Positions 1 through 7,068 of a stretch of 64,000 bases of DNA are shown piece by piece. The notes under the pieces were generated by a model. The model saw only the letters and a program-made list of their open reading frames with translations. It was not told where the DNA came from and searched no databases. The stretch is from Sulfurospirillum_A sp029027265 (GTDB lineage Bacteria > Campylobacterota > Campylobacteria > Campylobacterales > Sulfurospirillaceae), in contig CP093061.1 of assembly GCA_029027265.1 (NCBI GenBank), positions 1,984,001 through 2,048,000 of the forward strand, written 5' to 3'. The first letter of the stretch is position 1, and each line of letters begins with the position of its first letter. The position numbers and the translations under genes were made by a program.

Positions 1-1
1 A

Positions 2-124
2 GAATTAGATGGAGAAATGGAGATAAGAGTTGCTAATGAAAGTTCCAGTACTGAGCACCCTATTATTTATGTTGCAGAGGAAGCTGGAGAAGCTAAAATT
101 GAGTATAGAGATACTGATGAGTAA
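2..124 (+). CDS. C-terminal end of an unknown prophage protein
   Basis: A reading frame is open from the left edge to a TAA at 122-124. The 40 visible residues are acidic and end in EYRDTDE. There is no recognisable motif. It lies just upstream of the strong ribosome binding site of the next early gene and is probably part of the same early operon. Partial at the 5' end. Confidence 0.4.
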   Translation, partial: ELDGEMEIRVANESSSTEHPIIYVAEEAGEAKIEYRDTDE

Positions 125-178
125 AACAGAACACATTAATTTATTGGTGTATTAAATTGAAAACAAGGAGGATAAGAG

Positions 179-544
179 ATGAAAAAATACACTATAGAAC
201 TTGATTGTGATTTTGAAATGAATATTGGAATATCACAAGATGAAGATACAAAAAAAAGGTTACAGGAAATAAATGATTTTTGGTCAGGTAGTGAGGATAG
301 ACTATTAAACTTTAGTGGAGATATTTATAAGACAGTTTGTAGCCTTATTGCTAAAGAAGTTGTAAGGTTGCAATCCATTACATCCTTCAACTCAACAAAA
401 GAAAGCATTATTGAAGTTTTTAATGAGGGTATAGAAGGGTTTTATCCCCTAGATGGTTCAGAAGGTATAGAAATACTAGAGATTAACATACCTTTTTCGC
501 CTTGGGATTTGACTTTTGATATCACAGAGGTAGCAAATAAGTAG
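179..544 (+). CDS. hypothetical early prophage protein, 121 aa
   Basis: I do not recognise this protein. It is acidic, without signal peptide or membrane segment, and starts with alternating charged and hydrophobic residues suggestive of a beta strand. The start is well supported by an AAGGAGG sequence 6 bases upstream. Its TAG stop is the first three bases of a 41-bp hairpin repeat that recurs twice downstream. It lies in the early block, upstream of HNH, RepA-like and GemA genes, so a role in early phage development is an inference from position only. Confidence 0.6.
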   Translation: MKKYTIELDCDFEMNIGISQDEDTKKRLQEINDFWSGSEDRLLNFSGDIYKTVCSLIAKEVVRLQSITSFNSTKESIIEVFNEGIEGFYPLDGSEGIEILEINIPFSPWDLTFDITEVANK

Positions 545-582
545 TTTCATAGAGTCTTACATGTAAGGCTCTATTGAAATTA
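542..582 (+). repeat. 41-bp intergenic hairpin repeat, copy 1
   Basis: The stem AGAGTCTTA (551-559) pairs with TAAGGCTCT (564-572) around a CATG loop, with one G-U pair. Outer arms TTTCA and TGAAA add more pairing. The core reads as TACATGTA. Near-identical copies lie at 1050 and 2174, each in the gap between early prophage genes. Confidence 0.8.
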
Positions 583-597
583 TATAAAGGGAAAATA

Positions 598-768
598 ATG
601 AAAAATGAAGTTTTAAGACTGACAAAAAACAGAGTTAACAAGAGACAAAAATATAAAAAAGTAGTTTTTAGTGATGAGTTAAAAAAGTGGGAAGACTTTC
701 TCCCTTATTTAAAAGCACTAAATATTTTTAACAAAAGATACAAAATAACGATTGAAGAGACAACATGA
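598..768 (+). CDS. small basic hypothetical protein, 56 aa
   Basis: This is a lysine- and arginine-rich protein beginning MKNEVLRLTKN. An upstream TTG at 574 is also in frame, but ATG 598 is preferred because an AAAGGG sequence precedes it at normal distance and because the longer form would begin inside the hairpin repeat. The stop codon overlaps the next start (ATGA), indicating translational coupling. No family is recognised; the basic character would suit nucleic-acid binding, but that is a guess. Confidence 0.55.
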   Translation: MKNEVLRLTKNRVNKRQKYKKVVFSDELKKWEDFLPYLKALNIFNKRYKITIEETT

Positions 769-1052
769 ATTTATTTGCACCTAAAACAGGTGATGAAAAG
801 ATGGATAAAGCATATCAAAACCTACAAGTACATATAACCAAGTGCAAGAGTTTTGATGAGTTCTTCCAGCACTTCAATTACATCGTAAAAACAGATAATA
901 AAGAGGTACTTAACACTTGGTTACTCAAAGTTTTATACGTACAAATGAAACAGAAACATCCATTTGATGTTCTAAGAGATAGTGTGGATGATAAGAAAAA
1001 AAAAGAAATAGAAACTTGGTTAAACGAGTCAATTAAAAAATATAAAAAGTAG
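765..1052 (+). CDS. hypothetical early prophage protein, 95 aa
   Basis: The protein looks helical and charged, with no recognised domain. Its start overlaps the stop of the preceding gene by four bases. Its TAG stop is the first codon-sized unit of hairpin repeat copy 2, exactly as the gene at 179-544 ends in copy 1. Function is unknown. Confidence 0.6.
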   Translation: MNLFAPKTGDEKMDKAYQNLQVHITKCKSFDEFFQHFNYIVKTDNKEVLNTWLLKVLYVQMKQKHPFDVLRDSVDDKKKKEIETWLNESIKKYKK

Positions 1053-1090
1053 CTTCATAGAGTCTTAGATGTAAGGCTCTGTTGAGATTA
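1050..1090 (+). repeat. 41-bp intergenic hairpin repeat, copy 2
   Basis: The stem AGAGTCTTA (1059-1067) pairs with TAAGGCTCT (1072-1080) around a GATG loop. It differs from copy 1 at only a few positions and from copy 3 at one. The outer arm is CTTCA/TTGAG, which still allows partial pairing through a G-U pair. Confidence 0.8.
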
Positions 1091-1110
1091 TGACAAAAAA
1101 AGGAAGAAAA

Positions 1111-1590
1111 ATGAGTTATGAAATATTCCAAAAGGGTGCAGCTATAAATAGTGAATTTGAGATAATTCCTACAAAGCTAAAGTTACTTGCACAGGGAGTT
1201 GTAACAGACAAAAATGGTTACATGAATTACGAAGGAAAAACATATGTAACTAATATGGTGAAGCTAAAAGATTTGCCTATTAAACTACAGTCGTTATTTG
1301 TTGAAGAAAAAACAAACCTACAAAAACATGATGAAGAAGCAAAAAATATACAAAAGGTCCGAAAACAAAAAAATAAATTAGGGGACCTAAACACAATTTT
1401 ATTTGAGCAACTTCAAAATATAGTTGATCCTGAAAAAAACGTTGACATAACACAGGAACTCAAAAAAGCGACTACAGTGTGTAATGTAGCAGATAAAATT
1501 ATAAAAATTGCAGATTTAGCTTTTAATGCTGAAAAACTTCATTCTCGAGGACTTCCTGGTGAAAAACGAAATATATATGAGTGTAGATAA
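1111..1590 (+). CDS. hypothetical early prophage protein, about 159 aa
   Basis: I do not recognise this protein. The N-terminal half looks beta-rich (NGYMNYEGKTYVTN), followed by a charged helical region with many Lys and Gln. ATG 1111 is chosen over ATG 1090 because AGGAAG lies six bases upstream of it and because 1090 is the last base of the hairpin repeat. The stop overlaps the start of the HNH endonuclease gene (TAATG), so the two are likely co-translated. Confidence 0.55.
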   Translation: MSYEIFQKGAAINSEFEIIPTKLKLLAQGVVTDKNGYMNYEGKTYVTNMVKLKDLPIKLQSLFVEEKTNLQKHDEEAKNIQKVRKQKNKLGDLNTILFEQLQNIVDPEKNVDITQELKKATTVCNVADKIIKIADLAFNAEKLHSRGLPGEKRNIYECR

Positions 1591-2171
1591 TGAAATATAC
1601 AAAAGAGCAGTTAGATTTTTTGAAAGAACATGAAACAATGCCACGTTCAGAATTATCAAAACTTTTTAATGCTAAATTTTCAACAGAAAGAACAAGTGAT
1701 GCAATAAAGCAAAAATGCATAAAGATAGATCTTACTTGTCCTAATAATGGTCGTTTTAAAAAGGGAAGTGTTCCAGCAAACAAAGGCACAAAAGGGCTAA
1801 CAAAAGCTAATAAAACATCTTTTAAGTGTGGGCTTACTCCTATAAACACAAAAAAAGTAGGAAGTATTATAACACGTAAAGAAAAAAATCATTTTTTATA
1901 TATGCATATAAAAATAGCTAAACCAAACAAGTGGCAAACACTTCACTTATATATTTGGGAACAAAAATATGGAAAGATACCAAAAGGTTATTGTGTAATT
2001 TTTAAAGATAAAAATTCGCTTAATGTAAGATTAGATAATTTAATGCTTGTCTCAAGAGCTGAACTCGTAAGACTCAATCAAAAATACTCTTGCATTGATG
2101 AAAGTTTAAAAGAGACAGCTTTACAGGTTATAAAATTACAAAAAAAGGTAATGGAACGCAAAAAAATATAA
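1590..2171 (+). CDS. HNH homing-type endonuclease
   Basis: The 193-residue protein has an N-terminal segment typical of phage HNH proteins (YTKEQLDFLKEH, then AIKQKCIKI) that resembles a small helix-turn-helix. It is followed by an HNH_3-type core around residues 105-150: HLYIWEQKYGKIPKGYCV, then FKDKNSLNVRLDNLMLVS. The GKIPKGYCV and N-x-x-LDNL segments are the family's hallmark. Such proteins cleave DNA and often spread between phages as free-standing genes. It begins on the last base of the upstream stop codon. It may be a passenger in the early operon. Confidence 0.85.
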   Translation: MKYTKEQLDFLKEHETMPRSELSKLFNAKFSTERTSDAIKQKCIKIDLTCPNNGRFKKGSVPANKGTKGLTKANKTSFKCGLTPINTKKVGSIITRKEKNHFLYMHIKIAKPNKWQTLHLYIWEQKYGKIPKGYCVIFKDKNSLNVRLDNLMLVSRAELVRLNQKYSCIDESLKETALQVIKLQKKVMERKKI

Positions 2172-2173
2172 AG

Positions 2174-2214
2174 TAGCTTCATAGAGTCTTAGATGTAAGG
2201 CTCTATTGAGATTA
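2174..2214 (+). repeat. 41-bp intergenic hairpin repeat, copy 3
   Basis: The stem AGAGTCTTA (2183-2191) pairs with TAAGGCTCT (2196-2204) around a GATG loop. It sits between the HNH gene and the RepA-like ATPase gene. It is the third copy of the element first seen at 542. Confidence 0.8.
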
Positions 2215-2234
2215 CAAGATAAGAAAGGTTTGAT

Positions 2235-3146
2235 ATGGGTTTTAGTTTTCTAAGAGGTAGTACTCTTGATAGAAAAGATTTTGAACTAGATGAGAAAAAA
2301 GCATATATAGAAGATTTTCTATATAGCAATAGTGTAAATCTTATCTACTCTCCTCCAAAACAGGGTAAAACATGGCTAGGCTATGGCATAACTACAACAC
2401 TCATAGCAAGAGATGATGTTAAAGGTGTATTTTATATTGACATGGATAATGGGCTTAGTTCACTTAAAGAGAGAGCTATAGATAATGAATTCATAGTTCA
2501 TCCCAAAATCGAGTACGTAAGTCGTGCTAAAATTGATTGCACTGCTATGGAATATCTAAGAATGATAGATCAAGAAGCAACTACTGGAAATTACAAGGGT
2601 TATACCTTTATATTTGAGACCACTAAAGATTTTGTGGATACAGATAGTAAGTCTCAATCAGTAGAGTTTATGAAAATAATGATGAACATAAGAGATGCTG
2701 GAGCAACTGTTATCATTATGCACCATGCAACAAAAGCTGGACGAACTATATCAGGAGTTCAAGTCTTTATCAACTCTCCAGATAATGTTTATGAGATGAT
2801 ACAAAAAGCTAGAGAAGATAATAAGCTTCACTTCATGCTTAACGTTACTCATGCAAGAACACTTGTAAAAGATGTTGGGCTTACAGTAAATACCAAAACT
2901 TTACAACTTACAATGATAGATGAAATATATGCAACTATGAGTGAGTATGAAGAAGAGTTTGTTAGAAAAGGAAAAGAAGCTCTAAAGAAAAATCCTAGTG
3001 GGCTTACAAAAAAAGATTTACTAAAAGCATTAGGATATGAAAAAAATGACAATACTGCAAACGATACTTTAAAAAAGTTTGATGGTAAGTTTTGGAACTG
3101 TAACCAAGAAAAAAAAGGAATGCCGTTTACGGTAACTATTATTTAA
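2235..3146 (+). CDS. RepA-like RecA-fold ATPase/helicase
   Basis: This 303-residue protein has a Walker A motif at residues 39-46 (SPPKQGKT), a strand YIDMDNG after it, a Walker B-like strand GYTFIFETTK near residue 130 and a sensor-type IIMHHATKAG near 160. This order matches the RepA/AAA_25 hexameric replication ATPases. The C-terminus (residues 245-303) looks like a winged helix (SGLTKKDLLKALGY). A replication or DNA-loading role is expected from the family. It is unusual in a Mu-like element, where MuB would fill the ATPase role. A large inverted repeat follows the stop directly. Confidence 0.75.
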   Translation: MGFSFLRGSTLDRKDFELDEKKAYIEDFLYSNSVNLIYSPPKQGKTWLGYGITTTLIARDDVKGVFYIDMDNGLSSLKERAIDNEFIVHPKIEYVSRAKIDCTAMEYLRMIDQEATTGNYKGYTFIFETTKDFVDTDSKSQSVEFMKIMMNIRDAGATVIIMHHATKAGRTISGVQVFINSPDNVYEMIQKAREDNKLHFMLNVTHARTLVKDVGLTVNTKTLQLTMIDEIYATMSEYEEEFVRKGKEALKKNPSGLTKKDLLKALGYEKNDNTANDTLKKFDGKFWNCNQEKKGMPFTVTII

Positions 3147-3147
3147 T

Positions 3148-3208
3148 ACGACCGATACAACCGTTGCGACCCCTCTATTGGTAGGGTCGTAGCGGTTGTA
3201 GCAGTCGT
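3148..3208. repeat. 25-bp GC-rich inverted repeat after the RepA-like gene
   Basis: Left arm 3148-3172 and right arm 3184-3208 match at 21 of 25 positions as an inverted repeat around an 11-base spacer; the arms begin ACGACCG and end AGTCGT. It starts two bases after the RepA-like stop. It is clearly richer in G+C than its surroundings. No T-run follows on the plus strand, so it is not a typical intrinsic terminator. A protein-binding or origin-like site is possible. Confidence 0.75.
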
Positions 3209-3235
3209 AAACTAAAGAAAAAAAAAGGAACTAAC

Positions 3236-3625
3236 ATGACCCAAAAACAGATAACATTAAAAACATACCTAATCAAAAACATACAAATCAATAAAAATAA
3301 AGTATTTGAGGATGACGATATGCGTTATGACTTTATGCTTAGTCGCTTTGGTAAAACAAGCTTAACTAAAATGAGCATTGATGAGTTAAAACAAATGTTA
3401 TGCTTTTGCTTGAAGAATGTTAGTGATATACAAATAGCAAAATGTAGTGAAGCTCAAGTAAAAAAGATTTATGATTTATGGCATGAAAAAGCTAGAAACA
3501 AAGGTGTAATGGCTTTATATGAATTTATATACAAGATTACAAAAAAGAGAATTAATACGGTAGATGAGCTTACAAAGAGTGAAGCTACAAAGTTCATAAT
3601 TACTCTAAATAAGCTTACAAATTGA
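3236..3625 (+). CDS. gemA: GemA/gp16-like Mu regulatory protein (DUF1018)
   Basis: The 129-residue protein matches the layout of the Mu GemA (gp16, DUF1018) family: an N-terminal helical part with DFMLSRFGKTSLTKMS, then AQVKKIYDLWHEKARNKG and a final EATKFIITLNKL. In Mu this protein modulates host gene expression and DNA supercoiling early in the lytic cycle. AAGGAAC precedes the ATG. The gene sits directly upstream of the Mor-like activator, the position it has in Mu-like phages. Confidence 0.75.
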   Translation: MTQKQITLKTYLIKNIQINKNKVFEDDDMRYDFMLSRFGKTSLTKMSIDELKQMLCFCLKNVSDIQIAKCSEAQVKKIYDLWHEKARNKGVMALYEFIYKITKKRINTVDELTKSEATKFIITLNKLTN

Positions 3626-3698
3626 AATAAAACTTAAATAATGTTGTAATTTGAAATATTTTTTGTTATACTTCTTTCAAAACAACGGGGAGGATTAT

Positions 3699-3962
3699 AT
3701 GACAACTATTACAAGTTATGATATGTTTGAAGAGTTTTTTGACTTCATAAAGCTCCCAACTACTGATAAAAAAGCTACCATTAAAGAGTTTGGTGGCTCA
3801 AACTTCTATATTCCCTCTTATAAAACCACTATGCGTAATGATGAAATAATTCAAAAATATAAAAATAAAACTTCTGTTAAAATACTAGCTCGTGAGTATG
3901 ATCTAACTGAACGCCAAATATATGACATTACCAAAGAGATTAGAAACCCTGGTCTGTTTTAA
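3699..3962 (+). CDS. mor: Mor-like middle transcription activator
   Basis: The 87-residue protein ends in a helix-turn-helix typical of the Mor/C family: MRNDEIIQKYKN, then VKILAREYDLTERQIYDI. In Mu, Mor activates the middle promoter and C the late promoters. A longer frame starts at 3651, but ATG 3699 is preferred because GGGGAGG lies just upstream and the extra residues look like translated leader. Only one such activator is seen, so it may serve both middle and late promoters (inference). Its stop overlaps that of the convergent gene by four bases. Confidence 0.78.
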   Translation: MTTITSYDMFEEFFDFIKLPTTDKKATIKEFGGSNFYIPSYKTTMRNDEIIQKYKNKTSVKILAREYDLTERQIYDITKEIRNPGLF

Positions 3963-4417
3963 AGCTTCATATAGTCCTCAATAATTTCCTCTAATTCTTC
4001 TTTAATATTATCATACAAGCTCTCATCTTCTTTTATAGGCATAAAAGCACGAGCAGCAATCTTTCCATTTTTTGTTCCAAATTGATGAACCAAAGAATAT
4101 GGATAACCACCTTTTGTAGCATTTAATCCTATAGTTACACTATGTTTACCATGAGTAGCATTGAGAGAATCTTGCATATGTCCTGATTGATAGAGTATTT
4201 TTTGAGAACCATTTTTTCTTTTGTGTGTAGAATTTTTAATAGGATTCCAACTAATACCATCTGGACTTTTTTGTTCATCAAAACTTTTCTGAACTGTATT
4301 GTAAAGATGATTAGCTAGTTCTGCCATAAGAGGTGTAGTATCTTTGGCTTTGTTACTTATGTTTTGTATTTTATTTTGAACTTTATCTAAGCCTTTAACG
4401 TTTATACTTATTTGCAT
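3959..4417 (-). CDS. Mu gpG-like tail completion/virion morphogenesis protein
   Basis: The 152-residue protein resembles Mu gpG and the phage virion morphogenesis family. Visible features are an early N-terminal coil, KSFDEQKSPDGISWNPI with its conserved D-G-x-x-W-x-P, and later the HQFGTKNGKIAARAF segment that is diagnostic of the family (Q-F-G then A-R-P/A-F). These proteins complete the head-tail joint. It is the last gene of the minus-strand head block. Confidence 0.85.
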   Translation of the reverse strand: MQISINVKGLDKVQNKIQNISNKAKDTTPLMAELANHLYNTVQKSFDEQKSPDGISWNPIKNSTHKRKNGSQKILYQSGHMQDSLNATHGKHSVTIGLNATKGGYPYSLVHQFGTKNGKIAARAFMPIKEDESLYDNIKEELEEIIEDYMKL

Positions 4418-4449
4418 ATTATTAGCCTTTGTTGTATAATTTTATTAAG

Positions 4450-4531
4450 AAGAGGATATGCCTTACGGAATGAGCAATGATACTCCACATCGTGCAAAGG
4501 TAAGGCGAAATTGGTGTCTAGTCCTCTTTTT
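4450..4531 (+). ncRNA. putative structured RNA element between F- and G-like genes
   Basis: Two nested perfect stems are visible: AAGAGGA (4450-4456) with TCCTCTT (4522-4528), and GCCTTAC (4460-4466) with GTAAGGC (4500-4506). On the plus strand the outer stem runs into TTTT, like an intrinsic terminator, so a plus-strand RNA antisense to the head transcript is possible. On the minus strand the same fold lies directly after the F-like stop codon. It does not fit a tRNA because no T-arm can be formed. A 27-codon frame starts at 4458, but its start sits too close to the purine-rich region to be convincing. Confidence 0.4.
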
Positions 4532-5678
4532 TATATATTAGTTTTTCAAATCTTCTTTTACTTACTTGTGAAGCTTCTTTGACATAGTAAGCACTTACCC
4601 CTTGAGTTTTATCTTTCAAATATTCAAAAATAACAAGTATGGCTCTTTGTTTGTTATCATCGTTTAGATATCTAAACATCTTTTTTAGAACTCTTTTTTC
4701 TCCAGTAATTTTACCTACATCAAATTCCAAATATATCTCATGTGGATCTTTAATAGTTTTTGCTATTTCATCTAGGTATAAGTGTCTATCTTGTTTTTTG
4801 ATTTTGCTATGTCCACTTGCACTTAGAAACAGAGATTTATCTATAGCTATAGGATCATTTACCTTATCTATAAATGTCTCTCCTGACTTAGTTCCCATAG
4901 TTTTATAAAATTTAGTCTCTAACTCTTTCTCACTCAAATTTTTGTAATTTTCTTTTTTGATACTTTTTAGAGTGCTTAATATACTTAAACTTTTATCCAA
5001 GTCTATCTTTGAGAGCTGTGATACTTTGCTTGTATCTCCTACATTGTAATCCCAATCTTTTGAAGCTATATTTAATGTGCTTCCTTTTTCAATCTTCCAA
5101 CCTTTTTTTTCAATCTCTTTAAGACTCCGTGCAGTAACTTTGCATTTACAACCCCAACCATTTGGCGGATAGTTAGTGTTCCACCAAGAGTCATCTCTAT
5201 GTTTTATAGTTCCATGCATAGCAGCATGTTCATCTCTTGTTCTTTCTAATAATGCAGATTGGTATCTCCAGTAGACTGATAAAGGAAGTGCTTTCATCTG
5301 CTTGTGACGAGCATGGGCATAAGCTACTCTCATGTTGGTATCATAGATGTTTTTTAATCTTCTTGAACCAATATCTATAATCTTTACTTCACCAGTACGA
5401 GGGTTTATGATGTCTTGTTTACCCCACCAACCTTTTTTTTGTAGAGTTGGAACTATCTCTTTTTTAAAATCATCAAAGTGTTTACCACTTTTTAGTGCAT
5501 CATCTAAAGAAGTGAACACATCATGCAATAGATCAAGTCTAGTTATCTTTGCAACTGTAAAGCTTTTATGGTGTGCTGCCTTTTGTATTTCGTTGTAATC
5601 AAAACTTAACTTATAACCTTTGTTCTGAAGATACGTAATAGCCTCTTTAGGAGCAAGATTAAAGTCAAACTTAACCAT
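4518..5678 (-). CDS. Mu gpF-like minor head protein with C-terminal nuclease-like domain
   Basis: The first 220 residues match the Mu gpF/SPP1 gp7 head morphogenesis family: RRLKNIYDTNMRVAYAHAR, YWRYQSALLERTRDEHAAMHG and the NYPPNGWGCKCKV motif. The C-terminal 130 residues (SGHSKIKKQDRHLYLDEIA, then IYLEFD) resemble the phage barnase-EndoU-colicin E5/RelE-like (PBECR) domains often fused to F-like proteins. The first assignment is firm and the second is moderate. The start overlaps the portal gene stop by eight bases. Confidence 0.85.
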   Translation of the reverse strand: MVKFDFNLAPKEAITYLQNKGYKLSFDYNEIQKAAHHKSFTVAKITRLDLLHDVFTSLDDALKSGKHFDDFKKEIVPTLQKKGWWGKQDIINPRTGEVKIIDIGSRRLKNIYDTNMRVAYAHARHKQMKALPLSVYWRYQSALLERTRDEHAAMHGTIKHRDDSWWNTNYPPNGWGCKCKVTARSLKEIEKKGWKIEKGSTLNIASKDWDYNVGDTSKVSQLSKIDLDKSLSILSTLKSIKKENYKNLSEKELETKFYKTMGTKSGETFIDKVNDPIAIDKSLFLSASGHSKIKKQDRHLYLDEIAKTIKDPHEIYLEFDVGKITGEKRVLKKMFRYLNDDNKQRAILVIFEYLKDKTQGVSAYYVKEASQVSKRRFEKLIYKKED

Positions 5679-7068
5679 TTGGATTTTCTTCGTCTATCTC
5701 TGAGGCTCCAAGAATTGAAGAGTTTGCAATGTACTTAAAAAGACTATCTTCTAAGTCAGCCGTATCCATCTTAGGATAGAGTGCTGCTAAGTTATCAAAT
5801 GCTTCTTCATAAGAGTTAGAGTTCTGAGTAGCTTGTATAATTTGCTTTTGAAATGTTAGTGGGTTAATCGTATCTATTTTTGAGCTTTGTACATGTAACT
5901 CATCTTGATAGTCTAAAGCAAAAGCTTTTATTGAGTTTGGAAATACCTTTGCTTCACTCTGCTTTTTTTCTACTTGAATATTATAGGTCTTTTCAATGTA
6001 CTCTTGTGTTGGTATATAACCCATATCTGAAATTATTTTGTCACGATCTGCTAAGTTTTTATTTACATCATCTTTATCTTTGAGTCGTCCTGTGATTTCA
6101 TCGCTTATTTGATTTAGCTCTTTAAATGAGTCTATTACGTTTTTAATAATTTTATTTACAATATTTTCATCGGCACGTGCAAGATCTATTCTAATAGTAT
6201 TGTGTACAGTAGCTGCTGCTTGAGAACCACCTTTTACTTGCCCTGTTAGATTTCCTCCTAAAATTACTTCTCTTATTTGATTATCTATGTATTCTACAAT
6301 CTCTTTAAAATCACCTTTATCTTTTGCTGTTACTATTTCAATTTCATCATCAGTGTCTAAAACTGCCCCATCTCCTCCAAGCATGTTGTATATCTCATCA
6401 GCTAAAAGTTCTTTGTCTCCTTCTGTTTTTGATATAACCCAAGGAGTTCCAAATCTTTCAAGCAATTCAACCCAAAACTCTAATGAAGCATTTTTAAACT
6501 CTATAAGCCAAAACAGTGGATTATAAAGAGGTTGCCCATAAGGTTTTAAAGGTTTTGCTTTATACACTGCATGCAAAGCTTTGTGGTCCATAATGTTTTC
6601 AGGCATACCATCAGCAGCAAACTTTAAAACACTATTTTCTAAAATAAACTCTTTGTAATTTCTTTCTACAAGTGCAGGATAAAGATAGTACTCATGCTCT
6701 TCCCAATTCAACTCAAAAACTCCTATGCCCTGATATGGAGTATCTAGAATTGAATCTAAAGTATCATAGTCAAAAATACTTTCAAGCTTTTCTCTTATAA
6801 CATCATCTTTACAAGTAATGAAAATCTCTTTTTTAAGTACATGAGCTTTTCTACTTCCTTTGGCTGCTGTAACAGTTGAATCTCTCTCTATCTTATCTAT
6901 CTCAATATCACTTAACCAATTTGAACTTACAGGAAGATCAAAAAGAGATTTAAGTATATCTTTGTGTTTACTGGTTAATTTAGTAATTTGTCTTTTCTCA
7001 CTTTTTGAGTTTTTTACAAGTGAGCCCATAGCTCTAAATTTCTTTGGTATTAAATTTCTTATTTTCAT
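5671..7068 (-). CDS. Mu gp29-like portal protein (DUF935)
   Basis: The 465-residue protein has the order expected for the DUF935 portal family: an N-terminal SSNWLSDIEIDKIERDSTV region, the IGVFELNWEE strand, the FWVELLERFGTPWVISKTEG core and the AAATVHNTIRIDLARADE helix near residue 290. Portals form the ring through which DNA enters the head. It lies between large terminase and the F-like protein, as in Mu. Its start abuts the terminase stop. Confidence 0.92.
   Translation of the reverse strand: MKIRNLIPKKFRAMGSLVKNSKSEKRQITKLTSKHKDILKSLFDLPVSSNWLSDIEIDKIERDSTVTAAKGSRKAHVLKKEIFITCKDDVIREKLESIFDYDTLDSILDTPYQGIGVFELNWEEHEYYLYPALVERNYKEFILENSVLKFAADGMPENIMDHKALHAVYKAKPLKPYGQPLYNPLFWLIEFKNASLEFWVELLERFGTPWVISKTEGDKELLADEIYNMLGGDGAVLDTDDEIEIVTAKDKGDFKEIVEYIDNQIREVILGGNLTGQVKGGSQAAATVHNTIRIDLARADENIVNKIIKNVIDSFKELNQISDEITGRLKDKDDVNKNLADRDKIISDMGYIPTQEYIEKTYNIQVEKKQSEAKVFPNSIKAFALDYQDELHVQSSKIDTINPLTFQKQIIQATQNSNSYEEAFDNLAALYPKMDTADLEDSLFKYIANSSILGASEIDEENPNG

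Noticed and set aside
1523..1849. 108-codon minus-strand frame overlapping two early genes
   Set aside because: It lies opposite two plus-strand genes with better support, including the HNH gene, and has no recognisable content.
1..3962. MuA/MuB transposition genes
   Set aside because: No transposase motif was found in the early block; these genes are assumed to lie left of the window.
4450..4531. tRNA reading of the structured element
   Set aside because: A 7-bp acceptor-like stem is present, but no T-arm, no anticodon arm and no usual T-loop sequence can be formed.
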